From JBCCXZ01 sp965228005 (GTDB taxonomy: Bacteria > Planctomycetota > Planctomycetia > Pirellulales > Lacipirellulaceae), in NCBI GenBank assembly GCA_965228005.1, contig CBDDGV010000003.1, positions 1,302,001 to 1,366,000 on the forward strand: a DNA stretch of 64,000 nt. The letters run 5' to 3'. Position 1 is the stretch's first letter. The number at the start of each line of letters is the position of its first letter. Below are positions 15,459 through 23,784 of this stretch, piece by piece. The notes under the pieces are model-generated. The model saw only the letters and a program-made list of their open reading frames with translations, was not told where the DNA came from and did not search any database. Made by a program: the position numbers and the translations under genes.

Positions 15459-16291
15459 CAGGTAGAAACGGGTTCGGACACGGCCCGGCGGATCGCGGTG
15501 ATTCGGGACATGAGGGGCTCGATGTCGGCCAGGGCGATCATGTTGGCGCCGTCGCTGGGCGAGCGGTCCGGCTCGGGGTGGGTTTCGCAGAACAGTCCCT
15601 CGGCCCCGATGGCGACCGCCGCGCGGGCGAGCGGCTCGACCATCTCGCGGTTGCCGCCGGTGGCCCCGCCCAGGCCGCCGGGTTCCTGCACGCTGTGCGT
15701 GGCGTCGAAAACGACCGGGGCGCCGAGCGACTGCATCTGCGGGATCGAACGCATGTCGTTCACCAGCCGGCCGTAGCCGAAGAAGGTGCCGCGTTCGCAG
15801 AGCAGTGCTTCGCTGCAGCCGGAGGCTTCCAGTTTGGCCAGGGCGTGCGCCATGTCGCCGGGGGCCATGAACTGGCCCTTCTTGACGTTCACGGCTCGGC
15901 CCGTTTTCGCAGCGGCGATCAGCAGGTCGGTCTGCCGGGCGAGGAACGCGGGGATCTGCAGCAGTGCGCAGACCTCCGCGGCGGCGGCGGCTTGAGACGG
16001 CTCGTGGATGTCGGTGGTTACGGGCAGGCCGGTCGCGTCGGCAACCGATTTGAGAATCCGCAAGCCTTCGGCCAGCCCGGGCCCGCGGTACGAATCGATG
16101 CTGGTGCGGTTGGCCTTGTCAAACGAGGCTTTGAACACAAGCTGGACGGAGACCGCCTCGGCCACGCGGGCCAACTCCTCGGCGATCTCCAGGGCGCCGG
16201 CTTCGTCTTCCAGCACGCAGGGGCCGGCGATCCACAGCAGCGGCTCGTCGCGGCCGCAGAGGTAGTCGCCAATCCTTGCTGGATAGTTCAT
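15458..16291 (-). CDS. kdsA: 3-deoxy-D-manno-octulosonate 8-phosphate synthase
   Basis: 277-residue Kdo-8-phosphate synthase, which condenses PEP with arabinose 5-phosphate for lipid A core synthesis. Matches include 'IAGPCVLEDEAGALEIAEEL', 'FKASFDKANRTSIDSYRG', 'TDIHEP', 'VNVKKGQFMAPGDMAHAL' and 'FDATHSVQEPGG'. The cysteine in 'AGPCVLE' marks the metal-dependent class of the enzyme. The ATG at 16291 gives the usual length; a longer frame from 16369 adds a low-complexity N-terminus with no family counterpart. With waaA at 56558 it indicates a Kdo-containing lipopolysaccharide. It overlaps the downstream lipoprotein gene by one base. Confidence 0.93.
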   Translation of the reverse strand: MNYPARIGDYLCGRDEPLLWIAGPCVLEDEAGALEIAEELARVAEAVSVQLVFKASFDKANRTSIDSYRGPGLAEGLRILKSVADATGLPVTTDIHEPSQAAAAAEVCALLQIPAFLARQTDLLIAAAKTGRAVNVKKGQFMAPGDMAHALAKLEASGCSEALLCERGTFFGYGRLVNDMRSIPQMQSLGAPVVFDATHSVQEPGGLGGATGGNREMVEPLARAAVAIGAEGLFCETHPEPDRSPSDGANMIALADIEPLMSRITAIRRAVSEPVST

Positions 16292-16919
16292 TGTCCGAGG
16301 CTCGTAATGAGCCGGCCGAGGAAGCGAGGGGCCCCGTTGTTCCCGGGGCAAGCGGAGCAAGCACAGCAATATATCCGCAGTGGACGGTACGAACTACGCG
16401 GCTCGCTGGTTTCCGCGCCGCTTGGAATCACCCGAGAAAAGGGCCGTTATCTGAGAGTGAGAGCCTTGCCGGCTCTCATTTTGAGATGGTTTTGGGCCCT
16501 TTACCGCTTCCGGACGCGAACGCGGGGCATGGTGGAGCACTTCGCGGCATGGGCGGATTGACTTAATGCGTCGCAATGATGCGTTTCGGCCTCGGGCCGG
16601 CTTGCGGACTGCTGGCCGGAACCCCCGAGAGGGCCCCAGTTGTCTCACGCTAAGTTGTTATTCAGCAGTAGTTTGTGAGCAGCAATTAGGCTGGTGCAGC
16701 GCAGAGACCGGCCGCAACTGGCACGGCAGATGCATCGAGATTGCGGCGTGGCGGACGCTTCAGCCGCGTCTGCCGCACAACCTTACTGGCCCGCGGGGCC
16801 TCGGATGATCTGTGGCCGTTCGGTTCAATTGCCCCTGACCGAGCTGCCAAGTCAAAGTGTATTTGGCTCATCCGAGGCCCGCTTTTTTTGCGCGGCCAGT
16901 TTATGAGAGTCGGCCCGGG
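16292..16919. other. 628-bp intergenic region upstream of kdsA
   Basis: No convincing gene was found here; the open frames on both strands are short and of arginine/proline-rich composition. An 8-bp stem with a 5-base loop lies at 16458-16478 (TGAGAGCC / GGCTCTCA) followed by TTTTGAG on the plus strand, but no plus-strand gene needs a terminator there. A GC-rich imperfect palindrome with a central run of seven T lies near 16874-16896, close to the vWA stop, and may end that transcript. The kdsA promoter should lie in this stretch but was not recognised. Confidence 0.5.
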
Positions 16920-18359
16920 CTATCGCTTGGGCACCGACAAGCCCCAAACCGCACCGGGGCCCGATCTGTAATCATGGTACGGCCGGCTGCGGGCGAGAGC
17001 GAGTTCACGCATGCCCGGGGCGACGTCAACCTCGCGGAACGTGCCGCCGTGGGCCTGGGCGATCGCGGCGAGCTGTTCTCGGTGTTCCTGTTTCTGGCAG
17101 CCCATGCCGACGGTGTGCACCACGAACTCCCGCCCTTCGGACGCCAGCAAGGCGGCCAGTTTGCGGCCGCTGCGAGTGGTGCGGACATCGCCGTCGGAGA
17201 GCAGGAACACGACCTCGGGCTTTAGCTCGGCCGCGGCCTCCATGGCGAGGTGGGCCGAGTTGCCCGTGCAGAATTCCACCGTCTCGAACCAAGCCGCGAG
17301 TCGCTCTTTGGTCTGCTCGTTCGGGCGGGCGAACTCGTTGGTCGGTTCCGGGTAGTACATTGGGTAGACGTCGTCGCTGAAGAACAGGACATAGACCTCG
17401 TGCGACGGCCCGAGTTGGCCGAGGGTACGCATCAGCTCCGCGAGGACGGTCTCCAATCGGCCCCGCTGCATGCTGCCGGAATTGTCGAGCAGGAAGACGG
17501 CGCGCAGCCCGCCAACCGGCGCGCCGAAGAAGCTGGAGCCGCCGTCTCCTCGACGGCCGGGCCCTCCCCGACCGCTGCCGCGACCCCGGTCGGACTCGAG
17601 CGCCAGGCCGTCGGCGCCGAACAAACCGGCCGCTTCCGCCGCGAAATCTCCCACCGTGGGCGCGATGTCCCCGAGGTCGTCTACGCCGGGCGCGCCGGCA
17701 AGGGCGAGCTCGTCGATCTGCAGCGCTTCGCTGAAGTCGGCCAGGTCCTCCAGAGCATCCGGGACATCTTCTGCGTCAGCCTCTTCGAGATCGACCGCAG
17801 ACTGCTCGTTGAAGTCGACCTCGAAAAGCTCCAACTCTTCGACGAACTCCGCGGATGGTTCACTGAACGAGAGGCTGATCTCCGGCGGCAAGACCGTCTG
17901 CAGGCTGAAGAGACTCAAAACGGCGAACAGTACGCCGTGGAGGGTGAAACTCAACGCCCAAGACCTGGCGGGGCGTTTCCGTTTGGTCCGCGGGGCGGGT
18001 TTCCCCGTGGTCATGCGGACGAGGTCGGCGCGGCGTCGGGTTGGGATCGGCCGGCGATGCAGAGTCCGAGGCTCGGCCGCGACGGCCGCGCCCTCCTCCG
18101 GACGACCGGCCTTGAAGAGCGCAGAGGGCGCCGCGTCTGCGCCGTCCTCGGTCCGGGGCTCTGGCACGGGCTCAGGCGTCTGCGCGCCGGCCGGGAGCGG
18201 GGCTTGTTGAAGTGGCCCGTGCTCGACGGCAACGCCGTCGACACGGAGGGCGCTAGCATCGACCTGGAGCCGGAACGTCTCGACCTCGCTCGGCGGCCCG
18301 GTCGAGGGCCCCTGGTCGGACGGGGGTGCGTCGGTCGGAGGTTTCACGCGGTCGGGCAT
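16920..18359 (-). CDS. vWA-domain membrane protein
   Basis: About 479 residues from the ATG at 18359 (a longer frame starts at 18473). Layout: Pro-rich variable N-terminus, basic stretch 'PRTKRKRPARS', one membrane helix ('WALSFTLHGVLFAVLSLF', about 133-155), a strongly acidic segment (about 165-235), a Gly/Arg-rich linker and a C-terminal vWA domain. The MIDAS motif DNSGSM is complete (first Asp at about 292), so metal-dependent ligand binding is expected. The topology is cytosolic N-terminus with the vWA domain outside. The acidic Asp/Glu spacer and the vWA resemble planctomycete proteins of unknown role. No MoxR ATPase accompanies it. It is divergent from the halogenase-like gene. Confidence 0.8.
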   Translation of the reverse strand: MPDRVKPPTDAPPSDQGPSTGPPSEVETFRLQVDASALRVDGVAVEHGPLQQAPLPAGAQTPEPVPEPRTEDGADAAPSALFKAGRPEEGAAVAAEPRTLHRRPIPTRRRADLVRMTTGKPAPRTKRKRPARSWALSFTLHGVLFAVLSLFSLQTVLPPEISLSFSEPSAEFVEELELFEVDFNEQSAVDLEEADAEDVPDALEDLADFSEALQIDELALAGAPGVDDLGDIAPTVGDFAAEAAGLFGADGLALESDRGRGSGRGGPGRRGDGGSSFFGAPVGGLRAVFLLDNSGSMQRGRLETVLAELMRTLGQLGPSHEVYVLFFSDDVYPMYYPEPTNEFARPNEQTKERLAAWFETVEFCTGNSAHLAMEAAAELKPEVVFLLSDGDVRTTRSGRKLAALLASEGREFVVHTVGMGCQKQEHREQLAAIAQAHGGTFREVDVAPGMRELALARSRPYHDYRSGPGAVWGLSVPKR

Positions 18360-18652
18360 CGCAATCGCCGAAACTCCGGTGCTGGCAACCGGACCCGGCC
18401 CGTGCGACCGGGTGAAGGCCCTGAGTGTACCGCGCCCGCGCTGCGGGGGCAGCGGGTTCTGGGGTGACTGCACTAAGTGGGGCCCCCCCTTTTCTCCAGC
18501 AGTTCTGGGCGGCGGATTGAGACGGAATCTCTGAACCGCTACCGGGCGGTGTCCGATAGTTATTGGAGTCGGTGGCGGGCCGTCTGCAGGCAGTCCGCCG
18601 CCGCGAGAATGGCATCCGCTCGCTCCTCACCTCTCTTCCGACGCCAACCGCG

Positions 18653-19762
18653 ATGAACCTCCACCCCAAAGTCCGCCCCGTCTGGCAACGGGCCATCATT
18701 GTGCCCGCGTTGCTAGTGCTAATGTCGTACAAGGCGCTCCGCCTGCCGCGGAGGGTGCTCCCGCGGGCGCTGCGGTCGATCGTGACGCATTGGACGTACC
18801 CGATGTTCTGGGAGCTGATCCGTTCGGGCGTAACGCGTGCTTACATCGATCAGCCCTGCACGTTCACGCCGCCGGAGCGGGTGGAGAGCAAGGCGACCGT
18901 GATGCCCGAGTTCGCCATGAGCGACGACGAGCTGCGCGGGCTTTACGAGAACGGCTACGCGGGCCCGTTCGAGGCGTTCTCTCCCAAAGAGATGCAGGAC
19001 TTCCGCGGCGACTTGCTCGCGATGGAGCACACGGTTTCGGAGGCGTACGGCTTTGAGACGCCCCGGGACCGGCACCTGGAGAACCCCCGGCTCTGGAGCT
19101 ACATGCGGAGCCCGGCGATCACCGAGAGGCTGGCTCAGGTGATGGGCCCCGACCTGCTGTGCTGGCGTTCGCAGGTGTTCTACAAGGGCCCGCACGCGCC
19201 TGCGATCCAGTGGCACCAGGCGAGCACCTTCATGGTGGAGGATTACCTCGACCCGGCCATCTTCCCGCCGCGGATGGACGAGATCTTCCAGCTCACGGTT
19301 TGGATCGCGGTGGACGACGCCACCAGCGAGAACGGCTGCCTCCGGTTCGCCCGCGGCACGCACAGCAGCGTGCGTAAGGTGCGGTTCGGGGGCGCCGAGG
19401 GCTTCTACAACGCGAACTTCACGCTCGAGTTCGACGAGCAGGCGGAGGAGATCGTCGAGGTGCCGGTCCGGTCGGGCCAGTTCCTGATCTTCACGGAGCG
19501 TTGCATCCACGGCTCGGCGGCGAACACGACCGACCGGCACCGCCTGGCGTTCAACTTCCGAGCGATCCCGACGAGCGTCCCCGCTTACACGGACAAGCGG
19601 AAGTACCGCTCGGTGTACAACGGCGGGAAGTACCACTTAGATCATTGGGGCGTGGCCTTGCTGCGGGGCGCCGACTGCTACGGGCTGAGCCGCACGGTTC
19701 CCACCGACGCGCTGGCCCGGGGCGAGCTCGGTTCATCGGAGCGGCCGCGCTTGGCGGCGTAG
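18653..19762 (+). CDS. SyrB2-like non-haem Fe(II)/2-oxoglutarate enzyme, putative halogenase
   Basis: 369-residue member of the phytanoyl-CoA dioxygenase superfamily, closest by eye to SyrB2-type chlorinases: 'ENGYAGPFEAFSPKEM', 'GPDLLCWRSQVFYKGP', 'TVWIAVDDATSENGCLRFARG' and 'VRSGQFLIF' all have counterparts in SyrB2 as I remember it. The proximal iron motif is WHQAS: His188-Gln-Ala190 (codons CAC CAG GCG at 19214-19222) instead of His-x-Asp. The distal ligand is His286 in 'CIHGSAANT', with Arg297/Arg303 positioned for 2-oxoglutarate. Loss of the carboxylate leaves a site for chloride or bromide, the hallmark of this halogenase class. A hydrophobic segment at 14-26 ('AIIVPALLVLMSY') may anchor it to a membrane. 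The ATG at 18653 was chosen; an in-frame ATG at 18563 is possible. Halogenation itself is inference. Confidence 0.82.
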   Translation: MNLHPKVRPVWQRAIIVPALLVLMSYKALRLPRRVLPRALRSIVTHWTYPMFWELIRSGVTRAYIDQPCTFTPPERVESKATVMPEFAMSDDELRGLYENGYAGPFEAFSPKEMQDFRGDLLAMEHTVSEAYGFETPRDRHLENPRLWSYMRSPAITERLAQVMGPDLLCWRSQVFYKGPHAPAIQWHQASTFMVEDYLDPAIFPPRMDEIFQLTVWIAVDDATSENGCLRFARGTHSSVRKVRFGGAEGFYNANFTLEFDEQAEEIVEVPVRSGQFLIFTERCIHGSAANTTDRHRLAFNFRAIPTSVPAYTDKRKYRSVYNGGKYHLDHWGVALLRGADCYGLSRTVPTDALARGELGSSERPRLAA

Positions 19763-19797
19763 CGAGCCAGGGGCGAAAGCGGAGCGGCGGACGAAGC

Positions 19798-20628
19798 ATG
19801 GAGCATCTGGCCGGCAAGACGGCTTTGGTGACCGGCGCAGCGGGGGGCATCGGCCGGGCGCTCTCGGTGCGTCTCGCCGAACAGGGTTGCCGGCTCGTCT
19901 TGCTCGACATCGACGGGACCGGGCTCGAAGAGACCGCCCTTGCGTGCGGCAGTGAGGTCCGCCTGCGTCGTTGCGACATCGCCCGCTCTGCCGAATTGGA
20001 AGCGGCGGCCCGCTTTGCTCAGGCCCAGTTCGGGGGCGTCGACCTGTTGGTGAACAACGCCGGGGTGGGCTACTTCGGCAAGACCGAACACATGTCGCCG
20101 GAGCACTGCGACCGGCTGATCGACGTGAACCTCCGCGCCCCCATGCAGCTCACGCGGGCGTTGCTGGCCGGCCTGCTCGCGCGGGGCGACGCGCACGTGC
20201 TGAACGTCGCCAGCTTCTTGGGCCTGGTCGCGCCCCGGCGCCTGGCCGCCTACTCGGCGACGAAGTTCGGCTTGGTGGGCTTTGGCGAGTCGTTGCGTGC
20301 CGAGTACGGCCGAGCCGGTCTGGGCGTCACGACGCTCTGCCCCGGATTTGTCGACACGGGCATGTTCACCGACGCGCCGCACGGGCCCGACCGGGACGAG
20401 CCCCAGCGGCCGCCGCGTTGGATGATGACCACGCCGGAGAAGGTGGCGGAGCGGGCGCTGCGGGCCGTGCGGCGGAACGAGCGGCTTGTGGTGATGCAGC
20501 CGTACGCGAAGGCGTTGTTCTGGGTGAAGCGGCTGGCACCTTGGGCGTTCGACGTGGCGAACCAGTCGAAACGTCGCCGTCGGCCGGAGCCTCAGGCCCA
20601 GCCCCCCGCCGCGAAGCGGGCCGCTTGA
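19798..20628 (+). CDS. Short-chain dehydrogenase/reductase
   Basis: 276-residue classical SDR. Cofactor motif TGAAGGIG is near residue 12, NNAG follows 'GGVDLLV', the catalytic serine is in 'LNVASFLG', and the YSATK pair follows. The C-terminus carries an extra basic and Ala/Pro-rich tail after 'PYAKALFWVKRLAPWAF', resembling SDRs that act on lipids or retinoid-like substrates at membranes. ATG at 19798 with GGAG upstream; it starts 35 bp after the halogenase-like gene on the same strand, so the two are probably cotranscribed and may act on the same, possibly lipid, substrate (inference). Confidence 0.88.
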   Translation: MEHLAGKTALVTGAAGGIGRALSVRLAEQGCRLVLLDIDGTGLEETALACGSEVRLRRCDIARSAELEAAARFAQAQFGGVDLLVNNAGVGYFGKTEHMSPEHCDRLIDVNLRAPMQLTRALLAGLLARGDAHVLNVASFLGLVAPRRLAAYSATKFGLVGFGESLRAEYGRAGLGVTTLCPGFVDTGMFTDAPHGPDRDEPQRPPRWMMTTPEKVAERALRAVRRNERLVVMQPYAKALFWVKRLAPWAFDVANQSKRRRRPEPQAQPPAAKRAA

Positions 20629-20711
20629 CGGTTCGCCCTCGGTTCTTGCGGCGGCTATACTCTCCAGCCGTCTGGGGGAACGGATCAACCGACTTATCTC
20701 TGGAGGGTGCT

Positions 20712-22148
20712 GTGCGGACGCGACAGACGAGCGGTTTGCGGGGCTTGGTGTTCTTGGCCATCTCGGCGTGGCTGGCGCCGGCCGGTCCGGCGTGGGCGTT
20801 GACGACCGCTTCGCTGTTCGGAGACCACATGGTCTTGCAGCGCGACCGGACCGTACCGGTGTGGGGCACGGCGACCGCGGGGGCCGAGGTTCGGGTCGAG
20901 TGCGCTGGTCAGGCGGCGACCGCGCGTGCTGACGATTCGGGCTCCTGGCGAGCGGAGCTCCCCGCCCTGCCCGCCGGCGGGCCACACCAGATGGTCGTCG
21001 CTTCCGGCGACGAGAAGATACGGTTCGCCGACGTGCTCGTCGGCGAGGTCTGGCTGGCGTCGGGCCAGTCGAACATGGAGTGGCCCATGTGGGCGAGCTG
21101 GGCGGGGAACGCGGCCGTCGCCGAGGCGAGTCACCCCGACATCCGTCTGGTCACGGTGCCGCACAACTCCGTTGCCGAGCCGCAAGCGGCGGCGGACACT
21201 ACGGGCTGGGCTGCCGCCTCACCCGCCACGGTCCACAAGTTCTCGGCGGTGGCCTACTACTTCGGCCGCGAACTGCACCGGGAACTCGGCGTGCCGGTGG
21301 GACTGGTCCACAGCAGCTGGGGCGGCTCGAGCATGGAGGCGTGGACCAGCGAGCCGACGCTCCGAGCAGACGGGTCATACGACGCGCTGCTGGAGAAGGT
21401 CAAGAACCCGCCCGCGGGGCAGGAACCGATCCAGCCCCGGCACATGCCGGCGCACCTCTACAACGGCATGATCCACCCGCTGGCGCCGTACGGCATCCGC
21501 GGCGTCATCTGGTACCAGGGCGAGTCCAACGCGGCGCGCTCCGGCAAGTACCGGCAGCTCACCGAGATGATGCTCGGCGACTGGCGGAGTCTGTGGGGGC
21601 AAGCCGACCTGCCGTTCCTCTACGTGCAGCTTGCGGGGTGGGGGCCGGGCAACCGGCACTGGCCCGGGCTCCGCGAGGCGCAGCTGAAGACGCTGGAGAT
21701 TCCGGGGACGGCGATGGCCGTTGCGGCGGACTTGGGCAACGACCAAGACATCCACCCGAAGAACAAGTACCACGTCGGCAAGCGGCTGGCGTTGGCCGCC
21801 AAGGCGACCGTCTACGGCTTGGACGTGGAGTTCTCGGGGCCCATCTACCGCGACGTGCGGTTCGAGGGCGGGAAGGCCGTCGTCGCGTTCGACCACACGG
21901 CCGACGGGCTGGCGCTAGTGGGCGGCAAGGCGGCCGGGTTCCAGGTCTGCGGCGCAGACGGGAAGTTCGTCGAGGCGAGGGCCGCCGTTGACGGCCATGA
22001 GCTGCGCGTCTGGAGCAAGGAAGTCCCAGAGCCGACCGCGGTGCGCTACAACTGGACCGGCATGACCTACGGCAACCTGTACAACAGCGCGGGGCTGCCG
22101 GCCTCGCCGTTCCGCACCGACGATTTCGATCTGAAGCCCGGCAAGTGA
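20712..22148 (+). CDS. Exported sialate O-acetylesterase-type (SASA) carbohydrate esterase
   Basis: 478 residues starting at GTG 20712, just after a GGAGG ribosome binding site. A signal peptide ends near 'LAPAGPAWA'. The first domain is a beta-sandwich ('ALFGDHMVLQRD'-like entry, here 'TTASLFGDHMVLQRD'). The SGNH nucleophile is in 'SGQSNMEWPMW', with the 'GVIWYQGESNA' block and 'DIHPKNKYHVGKRLA' supplying the remaining catalytic residues. Family members remove acetyl groups from sialic acids or from plant and algal polysaccharides; in a planctomycete the second is more likely. It opens a run of exported hydrolases up to 29391. Confidence 0.9.
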   Translation: MRTRQTSGLRGLVFLAISAWLAPAGPAWALTTASLFGDHMVLQRDRTVPVWGTATAGAEVRVECAGQAATARADDSGSWRAELPALPAGGPHQMVVASGDEKIRFADVLVGEVWLASGQSNMEWPMWASWAGNAAVAEASHPDIRLVTVPHNSVAEPQAAADTTGWAAASPATVHKFSAVAYYFGRELHRELGVPVGLVHSSWGGSSMEAWTSEPTLRADGSYDALLEKVKNPPAGQEPIQPRHMPAHLYNGMIHPLAPYGIRGVIWYQGESNAARSGKYRQLTEMMLGDWRSLWGQADLPFLYVQLAGWGPGNRHWPGLREAQLKTLEIPGTAMAVAADLGNDQDIHPKNKYHVGKRLALAAKATVYGLDVEFSGPIYRDVRFEGGKAVVAFDHTADGLALVGGKAAGFQVCGADGKFVEARAAVDGHELRVWSKEVPEPTAVRYNWTGMTYGNLYNSAGLPASPFRTDDFDLKPGK

Positions 22149-22231
22149 GCTGCGGCGGGCCTTGTTGCCGCCTCTGGCTGGTGCGCTACAATGCGTAACC
22201 TGCTCGGCTCTGAGACGGAAAGGCTCTCTGC

Positions 22232-23326
22232 ATGCACCGCCCCGCTCTGTTGGTCCTTGTGCTGGCGCTTGCGCCGTTGTTGTTCGCGTTGCCCGCTGCC
22301 GCGGTCTCTTTCAACAGCGTCGTCGCCCTGGGCGACAGCCTGTTCGACGACTCTGACGGGGTCCGCAGCCCCGTGGCGGCGGAACACGTCGCCGACGCGT
22401 TGGGGGCGCCGCTGACGAATCTGGCCGTTTCGGCGGATAAGTCCGCGAACCTGATTGCCGGAGGCTTCCACACAACAGCAGCCGCTAACTTTGGCGAGGG
22501 CGATTTGGCCCTTCTCTGGATCGGCGGCAACGACCTGCTTCAGCTTCCAGGGTTTGTTAATATTCCAATATTTGGGGATTTTGGAGTGGTCGACACGCTC
22601 GAAGCGAACGTGAATACCATTCTCAGTACACTACAAGCAGCCGGCATACCGACCGTAGTTTTCAATCTTCCAGATCTTGCGGAAGTACCGGTCACCGGCC
22701 TTAACCCTCTCGGGAACCGTGCGAACTGGCGGGCAGCGACGATTGATTGGAACAACCGACTCGACGCACTTGCTCAGCAGCACGGGGCGACGGTGGTCGA
22801 TGTGTTCTCGCTGTTTGAGGAGATCAACGCCGACCCGACGCGGTTCGACCTCTACGGCAACACGCCGATCATCGATGTCGGGCTGCTTTTCGAGTGCCCG
22901 CTGTGCGTGTTCGCCGACACCGTCCACCCGTCATCATTCGCCCAGGGGTTCATCGCGAACGAGGCCATCCGAACGATCAACGCGGCCTACGACCCGCTGG
23001 GGCAGATGCCGCTGGAGGAGCTGTCGATCATCGACATCGCGCTGCTGGCGGACGTCTACGCCGGGGACTTCGACGGCAGCGGGGCCGTGACGGCGACCGA
23101 CCTGGTGTTCTGGCAGAACGGTTTCGGTCAGACCGGCGGCACGCACGCCGCGGGCGACGCGGACCTCGACCTGGACACAGATGTCGCCGACCTGCTGGTG
23201 CTGCAGCGGCAGTTTGGGTTGGGTGCAGTGGCGGTGGCGGCGGTGCCTGAGCCTAACGTCCTAGCCCTTGCGAGTTGCCTCGCATGGTTCTGTGTGCGTC
23301 GTAGCCCTGGGGCGATTCGCACCTAG
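22232..23326 (+). CDS. Exported GDSL/SGNH esterase with dockerin-like repeats and PEP-CTERM
   Basis: 364 residues: signal peptide (about 1-24), GDSL esterase domain with block I 'VVALGDSLFDD', the Gly/Asn block 'WIGGNDLLQL' and block V 'DTVHPS'. A dockerin-like pair of calcium loops follows ('DFDGSGAVTATDLV' and 'DADLDLDTDVADLL'), then a PEP-CTERM anchor beginning 'VPEPNVLAL' and ending in basic residues. It is predicted to be exported and then processed by an exosortase. The stretch 22540-22760 is clearly richer in A/T than the rest of the gene, suggesting local recombination or a different codon history. Its stop overlaps the convergent neighbour by four bases. Confidence 0.87.
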   Translation: MHRPALLVLVLALAPLLFALPAAAVSFNSVVALGDSLFDDSDGVRSPVAAEHVADALGAPLTNLAVSADKSANLIAGGFHTTAAANFGEGDLALLWIGGNDLLQLPGFVNIPIFGDFGVVDTLEANVNTILSTLQAAGIPTVVFNLPDLAEVPVTGLNPLGNRANWRAATIDWNNRLDALAQQHGATVVDVFSLFEEINADPTRFDLYGNTPIIDVGLLFECPLCVFADTVHPSSFAQGFIANEAIRTINAAYDPLGQMPLEELSIIDIALLADVYAGDFDGSGAVTATDLVFWQNGFGQTGGTHAAGDADLDLDTDVADLLVLQRQFGLGAVAVAAVPEPNVLALASCLAWFCVRRSPGAIRT

Positions 23327-23697
23327 CCGTTGGTGGTGAAGTGGATCCCAACTCCGACCGCCAGAACTAAGATTCCGCCGTACTTGAAGATGCTAACCAT
23401 CGTGCTCTGAGTCGACTCTGCGGATTCGAAGTCGTTGCGGATGGCATCAAGCTCACCCTTCAACTCTTTGAGTTCCTCCTTCAGTTCACCAGCGCTCTTC
23501 CCGCCTTGCATGTTGGGGTTTGCCTCGGCCTTAGCGATTTGCGAGACAAGATTGTGTCCCCGAGTCTGTAACTCCAGGGCCCGTGCGGTCTTGTCCTCGG
23601 TGAGCACTTCTTTCGCAGGGAACATAATGGGCCAAAGAAAACTGAGGACGAGCATCAGAGCACCGAGTCCAAAGCATATGGGTACGGCAAGCTTCAT
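23323..23697 (-). CDS. Small membrane protein with central coiled coil
   Basis: 124 residues with a membrane segment at each end ('FGLGALMLVLSFLWPI' near the N-terminus, 'YGGILVLAVGVGIHF' near the C-terminus) and a charged, probably coiled-coil middle ('SAGELKEELKELKGELDAI'). No recognised family. The two-helix hairpin with a heptad-rich loop could be a scaffold or oligomeric envelope protein; function is unknown. It lies downstream of the DUF1559 gene on the same strand with an 87-bp gap, and its 3' end overlaps the convergent GDSL gene by four bases. Confidence 0.7.
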   Translation of the reverse strand: MKLAVPICFGLGALMLVLSFLWPIMFPAKEVLTEDKTARALELQTRGHNLVSQIAKAEANPNMQGGKSAGELKEELKELKGELDAIRNDFESAESTQSTMVSIFKYGGILVLAVGVGIHFTTNG

Positions 23698-23784
23698 AAT
23701 CCGAAATCCCTGATAACAAGGCGCAAACGAGCCACAAAACTAAGCCCGTGAACGATGCGACTGTGTTGAGAAACCGCTTGGCAG

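Noticed and set aside
16458..16478. Stem-loop as a terminator
   Set aside because: The T-run follows only in the plus direction, where no upstream gene exists.
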